Part shown: positions 7,492 through 19,118 of the stretch, piece by piece | Layout of the letters: each line of letters starts with the position of its first letter | Position numbering within the stretch: the stretch's first letter is position 1 | Assembly (NCBI RefSeq): GCF_003865135.1 | Contig: NZ_BHZC01000001.1 | Location: 1,860,001-1,924,000 of the forward strand | Origin: Streptomyces chrestomyceticus JCM 4735 | Lineage (GTDB): Bacteria; Actinomycetota; Actinomycetes; Streptomycetales; Streptomycetaceae | DNA: 64,000 bases | Direction: 5' to 3' | The notes under the pieces: generated by a model | Seen by the model: only the letters and a program-made list of their open reading frames with translations | Told to the model about the DNA's origin: nothing | The model's database searches: none | Made by a program: the position numbers and the translations under genes

Positions 7492-9282
7492 ATGCGCGTA
7501 CGACTGTGGGGCGGGGCGCTCGCCCCGGTCTTCTCCCTCGCCCTGAGCACCACGGCCGCCCCGCTCCAACGCCCCGCCGAGCCGGTGCCGTTGGAGCATC
7601 TCTTCAACAACAGAGCCATCAGCGAGCCGTCCGCCCCCACCTCGGCGGACTTCGACGGCGCGGGCCGTTCCCTGTCCGCGCGGGACCTCGCCGCGGCGGG
7701 CTGGACGCCGGGACGGGTGCTGACCCTCGACGCGGCCCGGCTGCGGTGGCCGCGCACCGCCGCGGGCCGCCCGGACAACGTACGGGCCGACGGCCAGACG
7801 GTACGGCTGCGCGGGCGTGGCGACGCGCTGTCGCTGCTGGTGGCCGCGACCGGCGGTACGGCGACCGGAAGCGGCACGGTTCACTACCGGGACGGGTCGC
7901 GGAGCACGTACCGGCTGAGCGCCCCGGACTGGCGTACGGGCCCGTCGGCCACCAAGGCGGTGACGCTGCCGCACATCAACACGCCCGACGGCCAACGGGT
8001 CGAGCGCGCACGGCTGTACGCGGTGAGCGTGCCGGTGGCGCGCGGGCGCGAAGTGGCCGCCGTCGTACTGCCCCGGGACCCGGGCCCTGCCGCGGACCTG
8101 CACGTGTTCGCGATGACGGTACGCGACAACGGCGCCGGTTGGACGGGCAGTTGGGGGGCGAGCACGGGCGGGTACGCGAAGGCCGGACCGTGGAGCGGCC
8201 GGACGCTGCGACTGGTCGTGCGCAGCGGCGCGGGCGGGCCGCGGGTACGGGTCCGGCTGGCGAACACCTTCGCGGCGGCGCCGGTGACCTTCGGGGCGGC
8301 GAGCGTGGCCGTACAGGGCGCGGACGGCGGCGCGGGAGCCGCCGGCGCCCCCGTACCGCTGACGTTCGGCGGGCAGCGCGGCGTACGGGTCCCGGCCGGC
8401 GCCGAGACGTACAGCGATCCGCTGCCCTTCGCTGTGCCCGCGGGCCGCAACCTGCTGATCAGCCTCTACCTTCCGGACACGGTGACTGCGGCGCCGACGC
8501 ACGGCCGGTCCGAGCAGATCTCGTACGTGAGCGCGCCGGGCAGCGGCGACCGTACGGGTGACCGCGGCGCCGCGGCGTACCCCGGCACGCTGACCGGCTG
8601 GCCGTTCCTGACCGGGGTGGAGGTCGCGGGCGGTCCGGGCACGGTCGTGGCGCTCGGGGACTCCATCACCGACGGCCAGGGCTCGACGGCGGGCGCCAAC
8701 CGGCGCTGGCCGGACGTGCTGGCCCGCCGCTTCCGTACCCAGCACGCGCTCCCGCGCTACGGCGTGCTCAACAGCGGCATCGGGGGGAACCGGGTCGTCA
8801 CCGACCGCTATCCGGGTGACGGCGTGAGCAGCGACGTCAGCGGGGTCAGCGCGCAGCACCGGCTGGAACGGGACGTGCTGGCGCGCCCCTCGGTCCGTAC
8901 GGTCGTGCTCTTCGAGGGCATCAACGACGTACGCGCCGGCACTCCGGCGCACGAAGTCGTGGCGGGCCTGCGGGCCCTCGCCCGGCGCGCGCACGAGCGC
9001 GGGCTGCGGGTGGTGGCCGCGACCGTCGCGCCGTGCGAGGGCTTCCCGGACTGCACGGCGGCGGTCGAGACCCGGCGCACCGCCGTGAACGCCGCCCTCC
9101 GGACACGCGGCACGGACTTCGACGCCGTACTGGACTTCGACGCGGTGCTCCGCGACCCGCGGCATCCTCAGCGGCTGCTGCCCGCGTACGACAGCGGCGA
9201 CCACCTGCACCCCGGCGACGCGGGCCTGCTGGCGCTCGGGGAGTCGGTGGACCTGCGGGCGCTCGTACCCGCCAGGCCGTGA
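7492..9282 (+). CDS. Secreted SGNH/GDSL-family hydrolase (esterase or lipase)
   Basis: Large secreted hydrolase, 596 aa. It begins with a short signal peptide (RLWGGALAPVFSLALSTTA). A long N-terminal beta-rich region (about residues 30-375) precedes a C-terminal SGNH domain. Block I is GDSITDGQGS with the catalytic Ser near residue 391, block III is GINDV, and block V is DHLHPGD with the Asp near 570 and the His near 573. So the catalytic set is complete. The ATG has GGAAGGA eight bases upstream. Relatives act on esters of lipids or plant polysaccharide; the substrate is not decided by sequence. At nearly 600 aa it is longer than plain GDSL lipases because of the N-terminal part. Confidence 0.85.
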   Translation: MRVRLWGGALAPVFSLALSTTAAPLQRPAEPVPLEHLFNNRAISEPSAPTSADFDGAGRSLSARDLAAAGWTPGRVLTLDAARLRWPRTAAGRPDNVRADGQTVRLRGRGDALSLLVAATGGTATGSGTVHYRDGSRSTYRLSAPDWRTGPSATKAVTLPHINTPDGQRVERARLYAVSVPVARGREVAAVVLPRDPGPAADLHVFAMTVRDNGAGWTGSWGASTGGYAKAGPWSGRTLRLVVRSGAGGPRVRVRLANTFAAAPVTFGAASVAVQGADGGAGAAGAPVPLTFGGQRGVRVPAGAETYSDPLPFAVPAGRNLLISLYLPDTVTAAPTHGRSEQISYVSAPGSGDRTGDRGAAAYPGTLTGWPFLTGVEVAGGPGTVVALGDSITDGQGSTAGANRRWPDVLARRFRTQHALPRYGVLNSGIGGNRVVTDRYPGDGVSSDVSGVSAQHRLERDVLARPSVRTVVLFEGINDVRAGTPAHEVVAGLRALARRAHERGLRVVAATVAPCEGFPDCTAAVETRRTAVNAALRTRGTDFDAVLDFDAVLRDPRHPQRLLPAYDSGDHLHPGDAGLLALGESVDLRALVPARP

Positions 9283-9343
9283 CCCGCCCCGGACACCCGG
9301 ATACCCAGGCACCCACCCCCGTGTCCTTGCCTCTATGCCCGGC

Positions 9344-10123
9344 TCACACCTCCAGATCCACCACCACCGGCGCGTGGTCCGACGCCCCCTTGCCCTTCCG
9401 CTCCTCACGGTCGACATAGGCGTCCGAGACGGCCTTGGCGAACGGCTCGTTGCCGTACACCAGATCGATCCGCATGCCCTTGTTCTTCGGGAAGCAGAGC
9501 TGGCGGTAGTCCCAGTAGGTGAACGGCTTGTCGTACTTCAGGGGGCGCGGCACCACGTCCGACAGGCCCGCCTCCCGCAGCGCGGCCAGGGCGGCGCGCT
9601 CCGCGGGCGTCACATGCGTCATGCCCTCGAAGACGGTGGTGTCCCAGACGTCGTCGTCGGTCGGCGCGACGTTGAAGTCGCCGAGGACCGCGAAGGGCCG
9701 GGGGCCCGCCGCGTCCTCGGCGACCGCCGCCTTCAGGGCTTCGAACCACTGGAGCTTGTACGCGAAGTGCGCATGGTCGATCTCGCGGCCGTTGGGCACG
9801 TACACCGACCAGACGCGGGCCGGGCCGCAGGTCGCGGAGACGGCGCGGGGCTCCTGGACCCCCTCGTAGTCCGGACCGCCGGTCAGCCCGGTGGTGACGT
9901 CTTCCAGGCCCACCTTCGACAGCAGGGCGACACCGTTCCACCGGCCGGTGGCGTTGACCGCGGCCTCGTAGCCCAGCTCGCGCAACTGGTCGTACGGGAA
10001 CTGCTCGGCCGAGCACTTGGTCTCCTGGACGCACAGCACGTCCGTGCCGGTGTTCTCCAGCCAGGCCAGCAGCCTCGGGAGGCGGGCGGTGATCGAATTG
10101 ACGTTCCAGGTCGCGATGCGCAT
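9344..10123 (-). CDS. xthA: Exodeoxyribonuclease III
   Basis: AP endonuclease/3'-5' exonuclease of the ExoIII/Mg-dependent endonuclease-exonuclease-phosphatase fold, 259 aa (normal size). Visible motifs are MRIATWNVNSI at the start, LCVQETKC with the metal-binding Glu, VYVPNGRE, VLGDFNVAPTD with the catalytic Asp/Asn, and the C-terminal SDHAPVVVDLE. It repairs abasic sites in the cytoplasm. It lies 30 bases downstream of the metallo-hydrolase gene on the same strand and may share its transcript. Confidence 0.93.
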   Translation of the reverse strand: MRIATWNVNSITARLPRLLAWLENTGTDVLCVQETKCSAEQFPYDQLRELGYEAAVNATGRWNGVALLSKVGLEDVTTGLTGGPDYEGVQEPRAVSATCGPARVWSVYVPNGREIDHAHFAYKLQWFEALKAAVAEDAAGPRPFAVLGDFNVAPTDDDVWDTTVFEGMTHVTPAERAALAALREAGLSDVVPRPLKYDKPFTYWDYRQLCFPKNKGMRIDLVYGNEPFAKAVSDAYVDREERKGKGASDHAPVVVDLEV

Positions 10124-10153
10124 GTCCGTAAACCTACAGCGGGGGTCCGACAG

Positions 10154-10807
10154 TCAGTTCAAACCGGTGTGCTCACCGGGGGTGAGGCGGCCGTGATCGG
10201 TACCGCCGAGCTTGTCGATCAGGCCGTCGTACACGGGGCGGGCGTGGTCCTGCAGCAAGCTGTCGTGCACGTCGATGGCGCGGCGCGGCCGGACCTCGCG
10301 GACGTAGTCGATCACCTCGGCGACCTTGTTCCACGGCGCGTGCACGGGCAGCAGCAGCGTGTCCACCGTACGGCCCTGCGGGACGGTGAGCGCGTCACCC
10401 GGGTGGAAGACGGTCGCGCCGTCGTCCTCGGTGGTGATGAGGTAGCCGACATTCGTCACCCGAGGAATGTCCGGGTGGATGACGGCGTGCAACTGCCCGT
10501 GCACCTCGATGTCGAAACCGGCGGCGGTGAACGCGTCCCCCTCACCGACCGTGTGCACCCGCCCCGGGAACGCCGCGGAGACCTGCTCGGCCACACTGGC
10601 CAGGGTCCAGATCTCGGCCCCCCGGTTGGCCTCCATGCCCGCGCGCAGCCGCTCCTCGTCGAAGTGGTCCATGTGCTCGTGGGTGATCAGGATGGCGTCG
10701 GCGCCGACCGCCGCGTCCCGCTCGCTGAAGACACCCGGGTCGATGACGAGCACCTGCCCGTCCTTCTCCAGCCGGACACAGGCGTGAGTCTTCTTCGTGA
10801 GTTCCAT
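10154..10807 (-). CDS. Metallo-beta-lactamase-fold metal-dependent hydrolase (UlaG-like)
   Basis: 217 aa, starting MELTKKTHACVRL at the last ATG that leaves a complete fold; the longer frame extends into the preceding gene. The metal site THEHMDHF (HxHxDH) is near residues 45-50, with further ligands in HGQLHAVIH and VFHPGDAL, as in the MBL_fold UlaG/YtkL branch. Such proteins hydrolyse esters, lactones or phosphodiesters; the substrate here is not indicated. It follows the pcaDC-like gene by 59 bases and precedes xthA by 30 bases on one strand. Confidence 0.82.
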   Translation of the reverse strand: MELTKKTHACVRLEKDGQVLVIDPGVFSERDAAVGADAILITHEHMDHFDEERLRAGMEANRGAEIWTLASVAEQVSAAFPGRVHTVGEGDAFTAAGFDIEVHGQLHAVIHPDIPRVTNVGYLITTEDDGATVFHPGDALTVPQGRTVDTLLLPVHAPWNKVAEVIDYVREVRPRRAIDVHDSLLQDHARPVYDGLIDKLGGTDHGRLTPGEHTGLN

Positions 10808-10866
10808 GCCCCCATCTTGCCGCGCGGGTGTCCGGCGGGCCCTCGGGGTACGCCCCCGCCGCCACT

Positions 10867-12165
10867 TCACCCCTCCGGCGTCGTCTCCTCCCGGATGACG
10901 CGCTGCGCCACGGCGAAAGCGGCATTGGCCGCCGGCACCCCGCAGTACACCGCGGTGTGCAGCAGGACTTCCTTGATCTCCGTGGGGGTGAGCCCGTTGC
11001 GCAGCGCGGCGCGGGTGTGCAGCGCCAGTTCGTCCTGGTGGCCGCGGGCGACCAGCGCGGTGAGCGTGATGATGCTGCGGGTCCGCCGGTCCAGCCCGCC
11101 GCGTGTCCACATCTCACCCCACGCGTACCGGGTGATGAACTCCTGGAAGTCCCCGGTGAAGTCGTCCGTGTCGGCCTCCACCCGGTCCACGTGCGCATCA
11201 CCGAGCACCTCACGGCGGACCTTGACGCCCTGCTCGTACACCCCGCCCCGGACCGCCTCCGGCTGGGCGAGCCCGGACTCGATGGCCGCGGGCGCCATCG
11301 GCGGGGGCGGCGCCGCCGGCCCGAGCACCGGCTTGGGCGCGGCCGCCCCGATCGCCGTCTGTGGGGTGGCGGCACCCGGCTTGTCGTGCCACGCGGCCGT
11401 GAAGTGCCGGATGAGCAGTTCGGTGACGGCGGCGGGCTGCTCGACGGGCGCCAGGTGGGACGTACCGGGAACCAGCGCGAGACTCGCGTCCGGGATGCCC
11501 GCCACCAGGGTGCGGGCGTCGGTGGTCGGGGTGACCTGGTCCTCGGAACCGGCGACGACGAGGGTGGGCACCCCGATCCGCTGGAGCGAGGAACGCACGT
11601 CGAAGGAGGCCATCGCCTCACAGGCCGCGATGTAGCAGCCCGGGTCCGTGGTGCGCACCATCTGCACGGCCCACTCCACGATGGCGGGCTGCGCCCCCGC
11701 GAACCCGGGCGTGAACCAGCGCTCGGGCGAGGTACGGGCGATCGGGTCCAGCCCGTTCGTACGGATCACCACCCCGCGCTGCCGCCACGAGTCGGGAGTG
11801 CCGTAGCGCGGCGACGAGGAGATCAGCGCGAGCGAGGTGACCCGCTGCGGCCGGGTGAGCGCCAACTGCGCACCGATCGCCCCGCCGATGGAACACCCCG
11901 CATACCCGAACCGCTCCACCCCGAGCACATCGAGCGTCGCCACCAGCCGGTCGGCCAGCTCGGCGACGGAGGCCGCCGGATACGCTGGCGACCCACCGTG
12001 CCCGGGCAGATCGAACCGGACGACCCGCCAGTGCCGGGTCAGCTCGGGTATCTGCCGATCCCACATGTGCCAGGTCGTACCGAGCGACGCACCCAAAACC
12101 AGACAAGGTGCGTCTTCCGGCCCGTCGGAGCGGAATTGCAGGGTCTTCACCGTCGTCTCACTCAC
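10867..12165 (-). CDS. pcaDC: Fused 3-oxoadipate enol-lactonase / 4-carboxymuconolactone decarboxylase
   Basis: Two-domain protein of 432 aa. Residues 1-265 are an alpha/beta hydrolase with the nucleophile elbow AGCSIGGAIG and a late His in SHLAPVEQP. A Pro/Ala-rich linker follows, then a carboxymuconolactone-decarboxylase domain (about 300-432) with YAWGEMWTRGGLD and LLHTAVYCGVPAANAA. This PcaD-PcaC fusion (also called PcaL) completes the protocatechuate branch of beta-ketoadipate breakdown. The GTG was chosen: GGGAG precedes it by about ten bases, and an ATG six codons upstream lacks a site. No other pca genes are nearby. The first 34 codons and the leader are duplicated at 21587-21707. Confidence 0.85.
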   Translation of the reverse strand: MSETTVKTLQFRSDGPEDAPCLVLGASLGTTWHMWDRQIPELTRHWRVVRFDLPGHGGSPAYPAASVAELADRLVATLDVLGVERFGYAGCSIGGAIGAQLALTRPQRVTSLALISSSPRYGTPDSWRQRGVVIRTNGLDPIARTSPERWFTPGFAGAQPAIVEWAVQMVRTTDPGCYIAACEAMASFDVRSSLQRIGVPTLVVAGSEDQVTPTTDARTLVAGIPDASLALVPGTSHLAPVEQPAAVTELLIRHFTAAWHDKPGAATPQTAIGAAAPKPVLGPAAPPPPMAPAAIESGLAQPEAVRGGVYEQGVKVRREVLGDAHVDRVEADTDDFTGDFQEFITRYAWGEMWTRGGLDRRTRSIITLTALVARGHQDELALHTRAALRNGLTPTEIKEVLLHTAVYCGVPAANAAFAVAQRVIREETTPEG

Positions 12166-12183
12166 CCGCTCACGCTCCCACAT
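12063..12183. repeat. Left copy of a 121-bp direct repeat (5' end of pcaDC-like gene)
   Basis: This stretch recurs at 21587-21707 in the same orientation with no gaps and three mismatches (at 12075, 12137 and 12172). It covers the start codon, about 34 codons and 18 leader bases of the pcaDC-like gene. The two copies enclose about 9.4 kb. Identity ends sharply at the CAT at 12181-12183. Confidence 0.9.
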
Positions 12184-12784
12184 GTCGTGATGGGGCCCAT
12201 AGCGGGGGCCTGGCGGCAGCTTTTGACCGGGCGCGACCTCCAACCTCCATAGCCTCGGCCGTCCTACGGTCATCCTCTGGAAGAGCCGCCTCGGAGGTCT
12301 GTGATCCACTCCTGCTGCCAGCCGAGGTCGGTGAGGAGTCCGCTACGGCCTGCTTGGCTGCCGGGTCCTCGCCGGAGAGGAAGGCGGTGGGCGGCTGGGT
12401 GAGGGCGGCGGGTGCGGTCATGACCGTGTAGAGCATCGTGTTGAGCGTCTTGACGACGCGTGTGCCGGGGAGGGCTTCTTGGAGGTGCTCCGCGAGGCTT
12501 GAGCCGGGGTGGAGCAGGCCGGCGGGCAGTCCGTCCGGTCCGTCGGCGGTGGCGTTGGAGACGTGTACGAGGATTTTGCCGCGCAGTTCCTCGCGCAGCG
12601 CGGTGAGCCGCTGCAGCGATCCGGCGCCGGGGGTGGCGTTGCTGACGATCTGCGCTGTGCGGGCGGCGCCGGTGGCAGAGCCTGGTGAGCGGTCCGCCAC
12701 GGTCACCGCGTGTCCGGCCCCGGTCAGGGCTCGGGCGAGGCTGCCGCCGACGCGGCCGTTTCCGAGCACCGCGATCATGGTCAT
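12170..12784 (-). pseudogene. NADP-binding reductase-like gene, damaged at the 3' end
   Basis: The first 130 residues are an intact Rossmann domain of the F420-dependent NADP reductase/6-phosphogluconate-dehydrogenase-like family: MIAVLGNGRVGGSLARAL, then VSNATPGAGS and VVKTLNTM. After FLSGEDPAAKQAVAD the frame is wrong. Adding one base in the codons after GCGGA restores LLTDLGWQQEWITDL, as in relatives, but this then runs out within about ten residues. The remaining tail is unrelated and abuts the repeat at 12183. So the gene carries both a frameshift and a 3' loss. AAGGAC lies about ten bases before the ATG. It follows the phosphatase-like gene by 41 bases. Confidence 0.7.
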
Positions 12785-12825
12785 GGTGATGTGGTCCTTC
12801 CGGTGTTCGTGGGTCTCGCGTGGGG

Positions 12826-13443
12826 TCAGCGGGAGAGTGTGGTGACGGCTGCGGTGTGCACGCCGGGCGCGGCGGCCAGGAAGCTTTTGCTCTGCGGGGT
12901 CCAGGGACGGCCCTCGGTGTCGGATATCCGTCCGCCGGCCTCGGCGACGAGCAGTGCTCCGGGAAGCAGGTCCGTGCGGGCCCCGGCGAACTGCCGGAAG
13001 GCGTCGGTCCGGCCGGCGGCCACGTCGAGCAGGTGCAGGGTGGCGGGCACGGAGGTCCGCACGACGAGCGCGTCGAGGAGCATCGCGGTGACCGAGGAGC
13101 CGATGCGCCGCACGGTCTTCTCGTCCTCGTCCGGCCTGGCCCGGCTCGTGGCCACGAGGCTCAGGCCGAGGTCCGCGGCCTGGGACACGTGCAGCGGGCG
13201 GCCGTCGAGCCGGGCGCCGGCACCGGCGAGCGCGGTGCAGGTCTGCCCGGTCAACGGCAGGTGGACCGCGGTGAGCACCGGCTGGTTGTCGCGTACGAGC
13301 GTGACGGTCACCGCCCACTCCGGCAGGGCGTGCAGGTGGTTGACGTTGCCCTCGGCCGGAACCAGTCCGGCAGGCACCCGGCCCGCGTGCGTCGTCGACG
13401 GGGAAAAACCCGCGGACAGGGAACACACGCTGCTCGGCGGCAT
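12826..13443 (-). pseudogene. Inositol monophosphatase family, N-terminally truncated
   Basis: 205 aa matching only the C-terminal two thirds of Streptomyces IMPase-like proteins (usually about 260-280 aa). It has EGNVNHLHALPEWAVTVTLV, VHLPLTG, ARLDGRPLHVS, LLDVAAGRTDAFRQF and LVAEAGGRISDTEGRPW. The first metal-binding motif, normally DPxDG or DPxEG, reads VPAEG: the leading Asp is missing and the upstream 25 residues do not match the family. The start codon is therefore arbitrary. Catalysis is doubtful. The protein may be a decayed remnant, like its downstream neighbour. The frames upstream were inspected and do not restore the N-terminus. Confidence 0.65.
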
Positions 13444-13754
13444 CAGGGGCCGCCGGTGTGCGGGCCATGACCCAACCTGGACGCCGACCGGTGCCCCCGC
13501 ACGTCAGCCGCCCTCCCATTCGTCCACTGGGGTGTCCTCGCCCCCGGTGCCGCCGGACACCGGGAAGCCGGCTCGGGCCTCACCCAGCGGCCCGTGCCCG
13601 CGCTGAAGAACTGCGCCGACAGCTTGGGGTGACCCGGCAGCTCGCGGCCGCGGAGGAACGCCCCTCGCCAAGCCCCGCGGCCGCGCGCCCACCGGGAAGG
13701 AGCACCGTGACCGCCAACCCGCCCACCGCCATCGGTCCCCCTCCACAGCAGAAA
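13444..13754. other. Gap without a supported gene
   Basis: Between the truncated phosphatase gene and the terminator of the hydrolase operon. Short frames exist on both strands but none has recognisable protein character or a good ribosome site. I see no RNA gene or repeat here. Confidence 0.5.
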
Positions 13755-13798
13755 GCCGCCCCTCCGACCGAGTTGTCGCGTCGGTCAGGAGGGGCGGC
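13755..13798 (-). terminator. Strong terminator of the GH74 gene
   Basis: GCCGCCCCTCC pairs with GGAGGGGCGGC; inside, GACCG pairs with CGGTC, giving about 16 paired bases around a short loop. On the minus strand the stem is followed by TTTC. It lies about 60 bases after the GH74 stop and probably ends the polysaccharide operon. Confidence 0.75.
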
Positions 13799-13859
13799 TG
13801 TCCATTGCTGTCAGCGCGTCAGCTCACGCGTCGAACGTGCGTCCGCTCTGGTGTCGGGG

Positions 13860-16172
13860 TCAGGACGGGTCACCGTACTGGAGGCCGCGTCCGTTGGTGC
13901 CGATGTAGACGCGGCCGAAGGTGTCGGGGTCACCGGTGATGACGCCTACGCTGCCGATGCCGCCCCACTGGTGGGCGTCGTCGTTGACGCGGAGCCAGGT
14001 GGCGCCCTTGTCGGTGGAGCGGAAGACCCCGCTGACGTCCTTGACGGTGCCGATCATGTACAGGGCCTGGTAGGAGGTGCCCGGTGCGGCCTTGCCGAAG
14101 CCGAGGGCGGCGGCGGACTTCACCGTGGTGAGCCTGGCGAAGGTGCGGCCGCCGTCGGTGGAGTGCAGCAGCCCCTGGTCACCGCCGGCGATCCACAGGT
14201 CTCCCGCGACGCCGGGGACGGCCTTGAGCCGGCCGTCGGCGGGCAGGCCGGTGGCCCGGGCGGTGAAGGTCGCTCCGCCGTCGGTGCTGGCGTAGAGCGT
14301 GCCGCCGGCCAGCGAGTAGAACGTGCTGGCCGAGGAGCGGTCGGCGACGACCACGGCGCCGGCGCCCAGGCCACCGACCTTCGACCAGCTCGCCCCCTTG
14401 TCGGTCGAGCGGTACGGAACCTGGCCGGCCTCGGTCCACACGATGCCCGAACCGTCCGCCGCCAGCGCGACCTGGCCACTGTCGGCGCCGGCCACCGGCT
14501 CCGACCGGAAGCCGGTCCAGCTATTGCCGCCGTCGGTGGAGTAGGCGCCGTCCTGCGCGCCGCCACGGCCGACACGGACCATCACCGAAGGGTTGGCCTG
14601 AGCGAAGTCGATGTCGGTGCTGTTGGACATCATCGGGTTGTTCATCCGCCCGGCGGGCACCTTGGTCAGGTCGTCGTGGCGGAAGCCGCCCTGGTCGCCC
14701 ATGGCGGTGATGACGGTGGCACCGCCGGGCGGGGCGATCGCGTCCATCAGCGCGGTCTCCTCCAGGCCGCGCGCCCCCACGGTCCAGTGGCTGGTGCCGC
14801 CGCTGTCGGTGGCGTCGGCGTCCTTGCTGCGCCAGATGCCGTTGCCGGTGCCGTACAGCACGTGCCCGGAGTCGAAGGGGTCGATGGCCAGGGCGGTCAT
14901 CCAGTGCCCGGTGTGGGTGCCGATGTACGGAGCGGCGGAGGCGTTCCGTACCGATTTCCCGGCCAGCGCCTTCCATGTCGTACCGCCGTCGGTGCTGCGG
15001 TAGATCTCGTCCTCGGGCCACCAGCGGTCGAGGGTGGTGACCATCACCGTGGACGGCTTGCGCGGGTCGACGGCCAGGCCGGAGAAACCGTAGGCGCCCT
15101 TGGACGGGGAGATGTTCTTCCATGCTCCGCCTGCCGGGGTGTACTTCCACACCGAGCCCGCCGTCACGCCGTTGGGTCCGAGGTTGTCGGTGTACGTCAG
15201 GTACAGCGAACCGTCACCGGAGACCACGCCGTGCTGGGGCAGTTGGCCGGTGGGGTGCCCGGGGACGGCCTTCCAGGTGCTGCCGCCGTCGATGGAGCGG
15301 TAGAGGGAGGCCGACCTGTCCGCGACACCGACGTAGACCGTGTTGCTGCCGGCCGGCCCGTACGTCACGAAGGAGATGCCCGCACCGCTGCCCGCCCCGC
15401 CCTTGACCGGGAACGAAGAGACCTGCCGCCATGTCACCCCGTGGTCGGTGCTGCGCCACAGGCCGTTCTTACGGGTACCCAGCAGCAGGGTGCGGTGGTC
15501 CGAGGGGTCGACCACGAGCCGTTCACCCGCCCCGCGGCCGTCCTCGTTGCCGCCCAGCTTGAACGGCAGATCGGTGCGCTGGAAGGTGCGGCCCCGGTCG
15601 GTGGAGCGCAGGAGCGCGCCGTTGCCGCCCCAGTTGTTGGTGTAGGTGCCCGTCGCGAGGTAGAGCCGGTCGGGGTCGACGGGGTCGGTGGCCAGCGCGT
15701 CGATGCCCAGCAGGTTCCAGTCCTTCTCGCCGAGCCAGTCCGTGAGCGGTATCCACTGCTCGGCCGCGGTGTCCCAGCGGTAGGCGCCGCCCATGTCGGT
15801 GCGCGCGTACAGCAGACCTTTCTCCTGTGGGTTGAACACCAGGCCGGTGACGTAACCGCCACCGACCACCTGGGCGTTCCTCCACTTGTACGGTCCGGCC
15901 GCGGCCGCCTGGCTGCCGGTCGCCTGCACCAGCTTCCGCTGCGGGATGCGGGTGCCGTCGGCGGTGGACAAGGCGTTGACGCCCATCACCTTGCCGCTGC
16001 GCACGGAGACAAGCCTGTGGTAGGCACCGGCGTCGATCGTCGCGGCCTGGGAGTCCTCTTGGGTGAACAGGAGGTACGGCACGACGGCGGCCGGCACGCC
16101 GAGCAGCAGGCCGGTCGCGGCTCTGCGACGGCGGTGACGCCCGCGGCGCCCTCCGCCTGGTGGGTGTTTCAT
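13860..16172 (-). CDS. Secreted GH74 xyloglucanase
   Basis: 770 aa extracellular endo-xyloglucanase of family GH74, made of two beta-propellers with many BNR/Asp-box repeats (RSTDRGRTF, RSTDHGVTW, RSIDGGSTW, YSTDGGNSW). The catalytic Asp regions are visible: YARTDMGGAYRWD, and AMGDQGGFRHDDL, equivalent to the GDxGGF motif. A twin-basic signal (RRGRHRRRRAATGLLLGVPAA) leads. Between it and the propeller, about 45 residues (YHRLVSVRSGKVMGVN) look like one lobe of a ricin-type lectin. No C-terminal CBM2 is present, unlike many actinomycete GH74s. ATG with AAGGAG was preferred to an ATG seven codons upstream that overlaps that site. It lies 41 bases after the xylanase, so probably co-transcribed. 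Confidence 0.9.
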   Translation of the reverse strand: MKHPPGGGRRGRHRRRRAATGLLLGVPAAVVPYLLFTQEDSQAATIDAGAYHRLVSVRSGKVMGVNALSTADGTRIPQRKLVQATGSQAAAAGPYKWRNAQVVGGGYVTGLVFNPQEKGLLYARTDMGGAYRWDTAAEQWIPLTDWLGEKDWNLLGIDALATDPVDPDRLYLATGTYTNNWGGNGALLRSTDRGRTFQRTDLPFKLGGNEDGRGAGERLVVDPSDHRTLLLGTRKNGLWRSTDHGVTWRQVSSFPVKGGAGSGAGISFVTYGPAGSNTVYVGVADRSASLYRSIDGGSTWKAVPGHPTGQLPQHGVVSGDGSLYLTYTDNLGPNGVTAGSVWKYTPAGGAWKNISPSKGAYGFSGLAVDPRKPSTVMVTTLDRWWPEDEIYRSTDGGTTWKALAGKSVRNASAAPYIGTHTGHWMTALAIDPFDSGHVLYGTGNGIWRSKDADATDSGGTSHWTVGARGLEETALMDAIAPPGGATVITAMGDQGGFRHDDLTKVPAGRMNNPMMSNSTDIDFAQANPSVMVRVGRGGAQDGAYSTDGGNSWTGFRSEPVAGADSGQVALAADGSGIVWTEAGQVPYRSTDKGASWSKVGGLGAGAVVVADRSSASTFYSLAGGTLYASTDGGATFTARATGLPADGRLKAVPGVAGDLWIAGGDQGLLHSTDGGRTFARLTTVKSAAALGFGKAAPGTSYQALYMIGTVKDVSGVFRSTDKGATWLRVNDDAHQWGGIGSVGVITGDPDTFGRVYIGTNGRGLQYGDPS

Positions 16173-16213
16173 AGGGAGGTGTTCTCCTTGCATATCACCG
16201 TGGATCGGACAGA

Positions 16214-19118
<2,905 letters not shown>

